Shown here: positions 9,156-21,292 of the stretch, one piece after another | Numbering within the stretch: position 1 is the stretch's first letter | How the letters are laid out: every line of letters starts with the position of its first letter | Assembly: GCF_036324505.1 (NCBI RefSeq) | Contig: NC_086360.1 | Coordinates: forward strand, 17,087,293-17,151,292 | Direction of reading: 5' to 3' | DNA: 64,000 nt | DNA from: Eleginops maclovinus | Lineage: Eukaryota; Chordata; Actinopteri; Perciformes; Eleginopidae | Notes under the pieces: model-generated | What the model saw: the letters and a program-made list of their open reading frames with translations, nothing else | Databases searched by the model: none | What the model was told of the DNA's origin: nothing | Made by a program: the position numbers and the translations under genes

Positions 9156-9290
9156 ATCCCATCAAGGCAACCATTCAAACTGTTCACAACACCCAACTAT
9201 ACCAGAAGGAACGGTGGTGTCCTGTCGAAGATCATGTTCTCTGAACCCAGCCAGGAAATGACAAGGTTCATTAACTCTATGGTGATCTGA
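9156..9290 (+). CDS. Low-confidence candidate terminal exon
   Basis: From ATC after CCTAAG, 44 codons run open to a TGA at 9288-9290. They have protein-like content (for example NGGVLSKIMFSEPSQEMTRF) and coding-like codons such as GTC CTG TCG AAG ATC. Phase 0 would join the candidate exon ending at 5615. Against it, the acceptor lacks a pyrimidine tract, there is no nearby poly(A) signal, and the minus strand is open as well. It could be a degraded repeat or chance. Confidence 0.2.
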   Translation: MPSRQPFKLFTTPNYTRRNGGVLSKIMFSEPSQEMTRFINSMVI

Positions 9291-10908
9291 AGTGCCAACT
9301 CCAGGAGTGCCAGTATTCTAAAAGACACGCTTACTCGCTTGATTGCTGTAATCACACCGAAGCATGATGACTGTCGCAGCACGTTCACCACATGCATAGT
9401 CCTGCAGAATATATTCATTTTAACTGAAATATCGAAGCAATTTATCAATAACACCAATGTTTTCAGAGCGCTTTTTGTTTTGCTCCAAGGCTATGAACGT
9501 TTGGATTTATCACATTTATTCAATACCTTTTCATGATTATAGGTGATGTAAGGAGATAACCATGAGTAGTTTCTCAACAGTTATACATTAAATACTCCTT
9601 TAAAGTCATGCATTCATATTTTCATATTTACACCAAATTGTACTTAAAGTATAAAAAGTAAAAGTGTTCGCTCTACACAATTATTAATGCAATGTTGTGT
9701 ATATCGCTTTAATGTTGCAGATAGTATGCTTGTAAATCTCACCAAGGCATCCATAGTGTCTTAATCTTTAAGAATGAATGATGAATTATCTGTTGATTAT
9801 ATGTTGCGTTATTTATCTGAAATGTATCACTAAAAAGAGTAAAAAGTACAATATTGTGCCTCTGAATTGTAATGACTTAGAAGTACAAAGTAGCTGGAAA
9901 TGGGAATGCACAAATAAAGTACATCTCTTAATTAAATGTTCTTTGTAACTGTACACTACACCCCCTGAATTAAACTCTCCAAAACTCACCAATGCTGTCC
10001 TAGCTAAATGTTGTCACACATAGATGGGAGGATTTGAATGTTCATGCCTGCAGTGTTACAGCAGGGGGCAGCAGCTCATCATGTTACGATATGTTTCTTG
10101 ATCAGTGCAGTGTTAGCTATTCCATTTAGCTCCTGGACACGTTTGCAATAGTGCAATGATTTCACTCTGTTTTGTTTGAGCGATATACTCTGTGCTGCAT
10201 TGTGGTCAAAACTATTTCTGATATGCTTTAAACCAGAAATGTATGATGTTTTAAAAAAAAATGACATAGGTGTCTCTGAATATAAAGTGAGAAACACTTG
10301 ACTGGTTTTGAGAGTGGTAAGATGTGACACCAAGTAAGTAAAAAAAGTCACTTCTTGTAGAATATGCAGAGGTACGTTTCTGAACTCCTGTTCATATTAA
10401 CTATTTTTCACCTTTAAATAGATGTTACAGCCGAAGACATGCACAGTTATCTGGATTGAAGTAATGTATAAGAATCTCCCGTGAAAAAAATATTTAGGTT
10501 TTTTTTAAACTGCCGAGAGGGTCTTAGGAAATAGGGTGTCATCTAAAAATCGAATTAGATTTTATACATGCAATTGCCGATTTTTGTCAAGTAACTGTTT
10601 TACATTGCACACTTTAGTCAGAAATGGTCCTTATGAGAAGTGTAAATCAAAGTAAGGCTAATTTCCTTTCTGCTCCATACCTTATTGATCGAGATAGAAA
10701 GGTCAAAGGTCATCCCTATCTATATTATGTTGGAACCAGCAATTCAGACAGCCATGACTAATGTGATCAATTGAAGTACTTTTATTTATTTATTAATTCT
10801 ACAAAATAATTCTGATTATTTCGGCAGGGTTTAAATCCAACTTAATGTTGCGAAGGTTAATGTGACACAGAGAGAAAGAAATACTGAAGGTTCTGTGTGC
10901 ACACTGAA
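9291..10908. other. AT-rich non-coding DNA
   Basis: No supported feature is seen. The overlapping short frames on both strands show no domain or codon signal. Confidence 0.35.
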
Positions 10909-11578
<670 letters not shown>

Positions 11579-11666
<88 letters not shown>

Positions 11667-11724
11667 TGTGTCTGTGTGTGTCTGTGTGTGTCTGTGTCTG
11701 TGTGTGTCTGTGTTTATGTGTGTG
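11579..11724 (+). repeat. Compound (TG)n / (TGTC)-interrupted microsatellite, 146 bp
   Basis: A pure TG array passes at about 11666 into TG with periodic TCTG interruptions, a hallmark of an old array ageing from one end. The same interruption pattern recurs at the 3' side of the next array (12047-12072). Confidence 0.97.
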
Positions 11725-11975
11725 ATCCAGAGGCAGCTCTCTGTAACCAGAGCCTCCATCACAGGGAGGATGTCTGCTGAAATAACAGCTCACTGCCTCC
11801 AACGGAATTTGTCTGTAAGCTGTAAAAGATGGCGAGGGGGGAAGAAGAAAAAGTGAGCTCGGGAAGTATTTCTCTCTGTGGCGCTGTAATCAGCAGGGCT
11901 CGACCCTGCAGAGTTTAAAATAGTCAATCTGCTCAAAGACAGTTCAAGGGCTGGATAGAGATTTCTCTCCCTGCT

Positions 11976-11976
<1 letters not shown>

Positions 11977-12047
<71 letters not shown>

Positions 12048-12072
12048 TGTGTCTGTGTGTCTGTGTGTGTGT
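11977..12072 (+). repeat. Compound (GT)n microsatellite, 96 bp
   Basis: This is a GT array followed by TCTG-interrupted GT, in the same orientation and with the same decay pattern as 11579-11724, 250 bp away. A local duplication of one array is possible. Confidence 0.97.
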
Positions 12073-14232
12073 TTGTTTGCGTGTCTCTGCTTGTACTGTA
12101 GTTCGAATGAAGATTTCAATATTTTCTATATTTAGGGTCTAAGAGTTATTAAGGCCTGCTTCTTTCTTTGGTGTTAAGTGTGTTTGGCGAGTTTAGGCAG
12201 TCCAAACTGTCCATATATATTGCAAAAAGTACACAAAGCAGTTTGATTTGGTGGTAAGATTCCTCATATCCAAGTATGGAATGCTTAATTAGTCTTAATG
12301 TTAAATTTTAAAAATCATGCAAGACTTGCAAACACCTCAGTCATTTCAGTCACAAATCATTTATTGCAGACACCAGCAGGACTTAAGTTGTTAATTAATG
12401 TGTGGCTTTGAGGTGAAGTGTGATAATGCAAAAATGCAGTTTGTTAGCAAATGCAGATACTTTGCTTGTTAGAGATGTCTTTTATGATCCATTTCCAGAT
12501 CGATATTTGCAATAAAACAAAGTTTCAGTTGCACATTCCTCCCTGCAAAGTTAGCATTTGCAATTAGCTAAGTAGCAGATACAGAAAGAGCTCAGAGCTC
12601 ATGTCCACTGCTCATTTTATTTCGGGCCCACATACAAGTATTGGAGAACCGGAATGGGAATGGAGATTAGTAGAATTTGGGTCAGGGGTTGCAAATCTTT
12701 AAATGTACAATAGGGGCTTTAACATGAGGGCAGGGGGAGTTCATGAAAATAGTTTGCAGACTTTTAAAACACTTGAAGAGGAAAGTCCAGCTAATCTCTG
12801 TGAACAGGGTAATCTCTGTTTAAACATCGCCACAGGTTCCTCGGATCAACAAAACATCCAAGGACTGACGTGACTACATGTCTGTAGAACCACAAAAACA
12901 TAATGTGGTTTGAGTATTTTGGAAAATCTGAGAGCACAGATTCTTGTTCTGCTTTATTTTGATGCAAAATTACTTGCATACTTGGGTTTTCTGCGGTGTT
13001 ATACTATAAACACTTTCCTCATCACTGAATATTGCTCCATGTCCACCTCTCCCTGTTTTTAAACTCTGAAATCATCTTCCATTAAACTATTCGACACATG
13101 ATCTGCTTCCGTTAAACAATTTGACACATGATCTACGCAGAATCCTCGTCCCTTCCTCATCATTCTTCCACACACTAAGTCCTGCTAATAGTGTGAAAAT
13201 GGTGGTATTAAGTAAGACCTGGTGCTTCCTAAATGTCTTCCCTTCATTGCCTGCAGCCAACATACAGTGACTAGATAAGCGGACAGTGGGAGAGAGCCAA
13301 CCTGTCCTGCTGGCTGCTGAATGATGGACAGTAATTAAAAGTTAGCTAATAACCTCTTCACACCTGACATTTCAACAGGGAGGTCCTGGACACCATTATC
13401 TACATATAGATTAAACAGCGTAATTGGCAGGGAGATAGGGTTAGGAGGATCGCGAAAGGAAACGGAGAAAAAAAAGGCCAGGCCATTGCCAAACCATTAA
13501 GCAGAATATCTGAGTGACACTCTGATTTTGCTCCTCCTGCTAATGCGACAGGAATTGAGCTGAACTAAAATGCTAAATGAATGAAGCCTATCTCGGTCTG
13601 GTTATTACCGGGGCAAACATCAGCCATGGAAAATAGCTTTAATTTCATAATAATTGCTAGATGGACGTGACTCGTTAGAGACACAATGTGAGAGTGGAAA
13701 TAGAGGGAGGCAGAGAGGGGGAGAAAGGGGAAGGGGGACGGGAGAAACTCTTCTGAGCCTGAATGCTGTTCTTTGGGCTGCAACACTGATACCACACACT
13801 GCAATTTGCAGAAACTCATTGGTAAGTGATACTGTGGACTGTTGAGATGGAAATGGAAAATGTGTTGCACTGTGGCTTGCATTGTGTTAAACAAATTTGA
13901 AACTACTTCATTTAACATTTCTGAATGAGTTTCCAACACAGATTTACACTGTAATAGTCTCCACAGGGTTATGTTTAGCACTAATAGACTACTGCACATG
14001 CATCACGTCATATCATTTAAAATATAGGGGGGGTTTTACTAATGAATGTGGTATAAAGGTTAAAAAACGACCCACTTTTTTAGGCATGCAAAATCTGCTG
14101 TCACCCTGTGTAGACATTAATACTTAAAATACCAACAAATACAGAATGTATTTCAATCTTTGACGTACGCCAATGGATCTTTTTTGCATTTAAAAAATAG
14201 CATATTTGTTTTTCCTGCTGAGAATTAGAACA
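12073..14232. other. Non-coding DNA, no gene recognised
   Basis: A 144-codon minus-strand frame at 13565-13999 has no recognisable domain and lies in ordinary AT-rich DNA. A purine-rich stretch occurs at 13692-13744. Nothing else stands out. Confidence 0.35.
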
Positions 14233-14690
14233 TTTATACCACTCTCATATCGGCCCATTACAAATAATTCTACTGTTAGCTGCTAGTTAGCTTAGCTTTT
14301 CACAAAAAACATAGGTAAACAGCTGGCCTGGCTCTGTCTAAAGGTATCAAAACCGGCCTACCAGCAAGTTTACAAGTTATATTTAGGATGATATATCTTG
14401 TATGTTTATAACTTACAGATGCCAGGAGTCTTGTTGTCACTGGAAAACTGGAATTGCCAGAAAACTAGCGAGGAGGCAAGTTACCGCCCCTAGCCAAGAT
14501 ATTTTTCCAGCACAAAATGCCATAACATGTCATTTTACTCTTCAATATTTGTAAACAATATTTCAATCAGATAAAGTGTGTTCATTAGTAGGATTAGAAA
14601 AAGTTTTTTTTGTCTTTATACAGAGCAGACAAGCTGTTTCCCCCTGATTCAAATTGTAAGCTAAGCTAAACTCCATCTCCTGGCAGTAGA
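14233..14690. mobile_element. Non-autonomous DNA transposon relic with inverted halves
   Basis: TTAGCTTAGCTT at 14287-14298 and TAAGCTAAGCTAA at 14657-14669 face each other. Both are flanked by versions of a fish repeat containing ATGAGAGTGGTAT, GACAGAGCCAGG and AGCTGTTTCCCCCTG. The left half reads in the minus sense and the right half in the plus sense. I recognise the motif set from short dispersed elements in percomorph fish, but the superfamily is not determinable from this copy. Confidence 0.5.
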
Positions 14691-17244
14691 TACAATTTAA
14701 ACGACCAGATGAAATGTTCTCGTCTTTATGGCAGGAAAGGTTTCATACAGATTGCTCTTTTGATGTTTTGGTTGTTTTTTAGGTTGTTTTTTTACAGATT
14801 CATTTTTATTTTCAAGGCTTTGTTTTAATACCTGTTCCAAATGAAAGGTGACCAATCCTATAGAGAGAGTGTGTATTTCACAATAGGATGAGTTTGACAG
14901 ATGGAAAGCAGAAGACATGGCCATTTCTCAAAATGAGAAGGAAGTGATTCTGTCCACACTTTGGTCCCAAAGTCGCAATATGCTGTTGCAACTCTCCTCA
15001 CCTGTGTTGTTAAGTCAGTGGAAAGTGATGTAAAATTGTATCTGAAAAGGACTAGCTGAAAAACAGCCATGAAATAGCCTTATATGTTTCCTCTAAAATA
15101 AATCAAGTTGACAGAGAAACTGAACAATAATGACAAAAGCATGCAGGTTGTTGCGGCTCCTAAAGCTATCAAAAAGTAATGGTTACTTTAAAACCTGCCA
15201 GGTCACTGCTCTTTGTTTTTCTGACTCTTATTATTATCCTGTGATGAATATAAACGCTCTCTCCAGCTATAGGAGGGTAATTTAGTCGCATTTTGGACAG
15301 CTTTTGATTTTTGGCCTATTATTTTCAATGTCTGAAAAAGGGGCAATTAGTCTACCGCTTGACGCAATTGCTTTTACCCAACAGTTGATCTTTTCATTTT
15401 TTCTGCAGAAGCCATTCATCGAGGGATAATAAAGCCCCCCTCCACCAAAAAAGAAAAAAAAAAACCTCTACATAAAAATTGCCTTTCAGTGGCAGATAAT
15501 GACCACTTGCCTGAAATAACAAATCTCTATATCCAATTAAATAACCATGTGTTTCTTTAAGAAGAGTGGTCATCTTTGTTATTTATCTTGAGAAATATGA
15601 TGGGCCGGTGCAACATTGCCATGTAAAAAAATCCTTTGTTTTAAATTTAGGGGAAAATAATTGCAGAAAATGTTACGCTGTTTCGAAACAGAAAAAACGA
15701 TATCAGTGTTGTTGTTGTTATCAATGTGGACAAATGTATTATATAAACTTTCTTCAAACAAAGGTTTCCCATTCTTTGCTTTTATTCTGTCTTTTATATA
15801 CATCTTTTTGCTGTATCTATTAAACTGAAGACTGATTCCAACATTTAAAACCCACTTTACAACAACCACATGCAGCATATTTGGCTCTCTAATCATAAGT
15901 GTTAACACATTGCTGTGAATAATCCCTCACTAGAGCCTCAGCCAAAGACAATTACTTATACACTCTACCCTTCCAACTGCAACACACTGCAAGTTAAATA
16001 GTTTATTATAATAGATATTCTCCATTTAACTTGATTATTTGAATTATTTAAATTACTTTGAATTGTGCAAATTCTTTAGACATGTGATATAATGTGGGTT
16101 TTTTACATTTAAATTCTTAAGTGAGAGTTTTGCAATCTGAGAAGGATAAATGCTGAGAGTCATCATTTCATTTCAAGTATCTTGAGGTAAATACAACCAA
16201 TAATATCCAAAATATACATTTACATGTAATTATAGTGTCATTCCTTTTATTTTATTTTGGAATTCACATGACATTGTTTTACGTTGGAAATCTTTAAACT
16301 TGAGTTTCTATGAAAAGTTTAATTGATAACATTTTAATTGAATGGTTTTAAGATAAATACAAAGATTATTTAGACATATTTTCTAAAATGTACAGGTTTA
16401 AACTTTGCATTTATTTGGAGATTTTTGAATACAACTTTACCTGACCAGGAAAGAGGGACATTGTGCTGGAGTCGAACCACTAGATGTCCCTCTTGCTTTA
16501 GTCTGGAGACTGCAGTGTTGGCGTTGGAGTGTGTATCCCAGCCATCTGTCCATGACTTGTCTATCCAGTCTCCGGGTTCATCCATCATGTCCAGAGGTGC
16601 TAGTCTCTCTAAAACCAAACAAGAAAACATTTCTTTATTCCTCCGCTTCATTTCTCCTCTTAGCTTTTTCCTCCTTTCCTCTCACATTCTCCACATTCTC
16701 TCTCCGTCTGTCTCTTTCTGTCCCCCTGCCCTCGATAAAAGGATCACTTTACTGTTTATACAAGGGGATTGGTGTTGTTAACAGGTGTAGGGTAATGGGA
16801 TCCCTACTGGCAGCCAGGCACGGAGAGGGTCGCACACCCTCCTCTTCCCACTCGCTCTCACCAGCGATACTCTTCTGATGGATTGCACCCACCATTCATC
16901 TAAATTATGTCACTGGCAATGAGCTATCAGTTCAATCTGGCCTAAACGAAGCACAGGGTTTGTTTCTGTTGACACTTCTTCAGCATTCACTTCTCCTCCT
17001 GATTACTGTCAGGGCCTGTAGGAGTGACGCAGCTCGGCCAAGCTTGCGGCTGGGCCTCCTCTACCTCACAGTGTGTGTGTGCTGCCCTGTTTTCCCTGCC
17101 ACTTTACAGCAGTTAAGAATCTGTTATCAGGAAGAGGATGGGAATTTTAAATCTGCATTTAGCAAGTACAGATTGCTCCTACATTTACATGCTGTACATT
17201 TAATACTCATTAGGTAAAACTTAACTCAAAGCGTAGTTTGCTTC
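14691..17244. other. Non-coding DNA, no gene recognised
   Basis: This is mixed unique sequence with short poly(A) and poly(T) runs. From about 16920 to 17220 it becomes more complex and less repetitive. The overlapping plus-strand frames at 16425-16878 are serine/leucine-rich products of a pyrimidine tract and are not called. Confidence 0.35.
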
Positions 17245-17279
17245 ACCTTTATCGTAAAAGGAGGTTTTACGATAAAGGT
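17245..17279. repeat. Perfect 15-bp inverted repeat with 5-nt spacer
   Basis: The arms at 17245-17259 (ACCTTTATCGTAAAA) and 17265-17279 are exact complements, separated by GGAGG. Each arm contains TCGTAAA, the form preferred by HOX13/CDX homeodomains, so the hairpin is also a pair of opposed candidate sites. Confidence 0.9.
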
Positions 17280-19859
17280 CAGCGTGCAAGTCCAGATCCC
17301 AACTCGACTTCTAAAGTTAATCATGGCAGAGAGATCAATCCTATTTGACATTGATATAGCCAGGCTGTTATGACTGTGTACACAGAAAGGTGTTCCTTTG
17401 CTCCTTCCATCTTAATCAAGTCCAGCCATTTTGGTTTCTCTTCTTTCCCAGCCTTCCCTGAGCGTCCCCCTCCTCCTCCATGTGTTTAATTCCTTTTTCT
17501 CCTGGCGTCCCTTAGAAATACTCCCAGCTGCATAACAGATGTTGAATATCTTTCTTTCTTTCTTCTTGTATCCTCCTTTCCCTTTATCTATATAACTCCC
17601 CGATGGCCATAACGATGACTGAATTCATAATTCTGACCACACAGCAGCCACACATGAGATACTAAGGAAACCGTGATTGCCATAGACGCTGAGACATAAT
17701 TTACTGTTATTGCAGTTCTGCCTTTCTCTTCGCTGGCCTTTCCTTTCTTTTTTTTTTAAAACTTGAATCTGTCTCTAAAATGTGCAGTTGGCCTGAAGGT
17801 ATTCCACCCTCCTCCAGTCAATGCTTTTGGCGAGGAGAGTGATGAGGGACGGCAGACAAAGTGAGAGGGCCCAGAGTGCAAACAGTGAAAAGTTGCTCTC
17901 TCGTCTTTCCACTCATTGAGTAAAATTATACAAGGGATAGAGTTTGATCCATTGAGCAAATTCTTGAAGCTGATTATTCGACCATCATACTCATTCATCA
18001 TGTGAAGCCTGATAGTGTGAGGTTAAGCCTTCCCCTTTTCCCAAAGGCTAAAAACACCTCATGGTTCAGACTGCTTAACTAGATGGGGGTGGAGAATAGC
18101 AAACAAGCAGAAATTGAGAAGAGAAAATGAGGGAAAGGCAGCGACATTATGCTGGTTTTGTGATTTGCTGGTTAATTGAGCCTATCTAACACGTTGTTAG
18201 CTTGTTATTTTAGACAAACAACCCAATAAATGTTTCCCAGATTACATTATTACAGTTGTAAAACGTACCCAGGGAATAAGTATATAAAAAACTCGTGATC
18301 ATGCCTCCCACACACTCATTGTGTTTTATTGAGTTCTTCACCCACAGGAGCCAAATATAGAACTAAAGCCGCTCTGATAGAAATAATGCGCAATACTTTG
18401 TTTTGAATCTACACTCCCAAATGCTTTAAAATGCACATTTTACCAATGCCTGACAGGAAGTTCACAAGACTTACAAAAGAAAGCCCTTTCATAAAATTTG
18501 CGTCATTCCTTTGATGTCTAGACATTATATGGTATTTTTTTTTTGTTGCAACTAAAAAACCGTACATCTGACGGGCGAGCATGTCATCTCCTTAGAGGAA
18601 GGTACTTGACTGAAGTCACTGTGGAGACAGTACAAAGCTTCCACATGGGTCCATATTCATGAAGGTGTAGCTATTACTGACATATTTTCTTATGGGAACA
18701 AATCACCAGTAGGGTGTTAAGAAGCTGCAGCGCAGACTTTAGTCTCTAGAGCTTTGTCACTTTCAGCTGATCTGAGTCCAGTCTTCGTGCCTGGCGTGTT
18801 GGGAAGTTCCTATGGGCGGGAACGTTTTTCGGCCCCCTCCCTTATGAGAGTCAGTGGGTGGATAGTTACAAGGAAGGCTGAGTGAGTAAGGGATTAGGGT
18901 GACAGAAGGTAAGATGTAAGGTTGAGATCAACGGGGTTCAACAGCAAAAGTCAAAGAGAACTAAAGAGACAGACTGAGAGAGCATCTGCTGTGTGATCAG
19001 CAATTTTGGACGGGCCTCCAGTTTTCAATCTGATGATCTCTTTTCTAAGGGAGGAAAAGTCAAATCATGGCCTGTAACCTCTTTCTATATGTGCAGTAGG
19101 CTACTTAGTACAGCTCTAAAAACTATGAATGGTTAGAACAGCACGACAAAAGTATAACACAAAGTCTCCAGAGTGGAAGAAATAAAAGAAAAAGCACTAT
19201 GGTAGTTCTTTGTCATACCAGATATAAGTCAGAATCAGTGGGTGCCATCATGACTTTATACATTTCCCTTGGGATGATGAATTCATTGTGAGCAATGCAA
19301 ATGTGTTTACAATTTTAAGTGTTTGCTGACTACTTACAACCATATGACCTTAACAACAGTGCTATTGATCACTAACACTGATTGTTTTTCTTGTGTTTGT
19401 TAGGCCCATTTCTCTCTTTGCCAATATTCCTCCTCCTGCAGAATGACATTGAACATGCAGCGAGTTGAGCACACATGGGAGTGAGGGTTAGCAACAAGTC
19501 AATAAGCGAAACACAGCAGAGCAGTGAAGGCTGTAGAGGTGTTGTATGCACGCAGACTGCTAAATGTGTGACTACCTGTGTGCATTATTGCGCTTGCATG
19601 GCGAAGGCTTAGTCTGTTACGAGGCCTAGGTATTCCTCCTCTACCTCATTAGCGCTGATTTACGCCACAGCTAGGTGAAAGCAGGCAGGATGGACCTCCC
19701 ACCTCCCCCACACACTCAAACACACACTCACAATGCCCTGCACTACCCCCCCCCACCCTCTCTCTTCTTCGCCTCTCCTTTCCTATCTCTCTCCTTCTCA
19801 TTCTCCTGCCGCTCACAGACAATGGGGCCCTGGAGAATACCGGCTTGTGCTGAATTATT
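17280..19859. other. Non-coding DNA, no gene recognised
   Basis: This is mostly unique, moderately complex sequence with pyrimidine runs (17400-17590) and no supported gene. Complex stretches near 17760-18060 and 18590-18860 could be regulatory. There is no direct evidence. Confidence 0.3.
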
Positions 19860-20420
19860 CAAATCAGCAGTGGCAGCAAGCCGGAGAGCAAAGGAGAGAG
19901 GCAAGGAGGTAGAAGAGGGAGAGAGGTAGAAAGTGAGAGAATGCAGGATGATGGGAGGAGGATGTGGAGGGGGAGTAAGAAACAGAGAGAAAGAGATAGA
20001 TCGAGAGAAAGGCGTTGGAAAAGTGGTGGATCTCGTTGTCTCTGCATGCAAATAGCCTTTTGCTCCTTTCCTCCTCCCTCTCTATGAGTCACCCCCTGCC
20101 CTTCACTGCTTCATTAATACACATCTGTACCCTGGCCCTCCCCTCCACCTCCTTTCTCCGTGTCTCCTAGTGAGGAGGAAAAGAGAAACAGAGGAGTAGG
20201 GGTGGTGGTAGGGAGGGTGGGAGGCGGGTAGGCGCTCGACAGCAGCAGCACGCTGTTGGCAGGAGGAGAATGTGCCGGTAATTAGCCAGCACCGGTACAG
20301 ACGAAAAACCCAGGGAGGAGAAAAGAGAAAAGAGGAAGGGAAAAAAGAGCAAAGCTCTGAAAACAAGCCTCCTGCCAGGCTAAACTCCCCAGAGGCGAGA
20401 CCTGGACATGTCGGTGTGCA
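19860..20420. other. Alternating purine-rich and pyrimidine-rich tracts
   Basis: A purine-rich plus strand (about 19880-20030) is followed by a pyrimidine-rich stretch (about 20050-20165) and then again by purine-rich DNA (20168-20350). Such strand asymmetry can form triplex DNA and explains the long serine/leucine-rich minus-strand frames here, which are not genes. Confidence 0.6.
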
Positions 20421-21255
20421 GTCGGGGAACAAAGGAAGAAGAGGATAGCTGGGGAAAAGATAGGAGGCTGAAGAGTGGGCCAATGACAGCACCTGCAGAG
20501 ATGGAGAAACTGATTGTGTGTATGTGTGCATATGTGTGTGTGTGTCTGCGCAGGTATGTCAGCATTATCTTCCTGTGATTATGTATTCCTCTCAGTGTTG
20601 GATGCCTTCAGATGCACATATACTAAATTCATCATCTGAATGTCTCAGTCTGTAGGGTAACAGTTATGTTTATTTGGCTCATATTCAAAAAAATCTTATT
20701 TAAAATTAGAAAAAGATTCTCCTGTCAAGAAAGAACCTGTTTTTCTAAATTCACTTCCATGCGCATCTTAGATATTTAGACAGGAAGTCATGAGAGGCCA
20801 AGGTTTACTGTTCACATTAATAGTCGAGCCATGCAGCATGAGCAGATTTATAATTCATAATGATACTAATAATTACAATATCCTCCCCAGCAACATAGTT
20901 GTTGTACATGTCGCTAGGCAACATAATAGTATATGAATAATCTCAGTGAAGGTGCTTTTACTTCACAGCAGCTTCTTACATGACTCAGCTAATTACCCTA
21001 TACATTTGTTATCATAACATGTAACAGGCAATTTTAACCTTAATAATGCTAACATAACACTTCCTGAGGGCACAAAGGGGTTACAATCACAGGGATGTGA
21101 CAAAAAAAGACACTTCTTCACTGATGTCCTTGAAGATTAATGAACTTAAGTCTAATGAAGAGAATCTGACCTGTCCTCACTAATAACTAAGAGCTTCCCA
21201 ATTTTACTTCCAGATTTGTATGCAGAGAGTCAAATATGAGCGTCATTTTGGGTGA

Positions 21256-21292
<37 letters not shown>

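Noticed and set aside
13565..13999. Minus-strand frame of 144 codons
   Set aside because: No domain, no coding-like codon use and no splice or promoter context.
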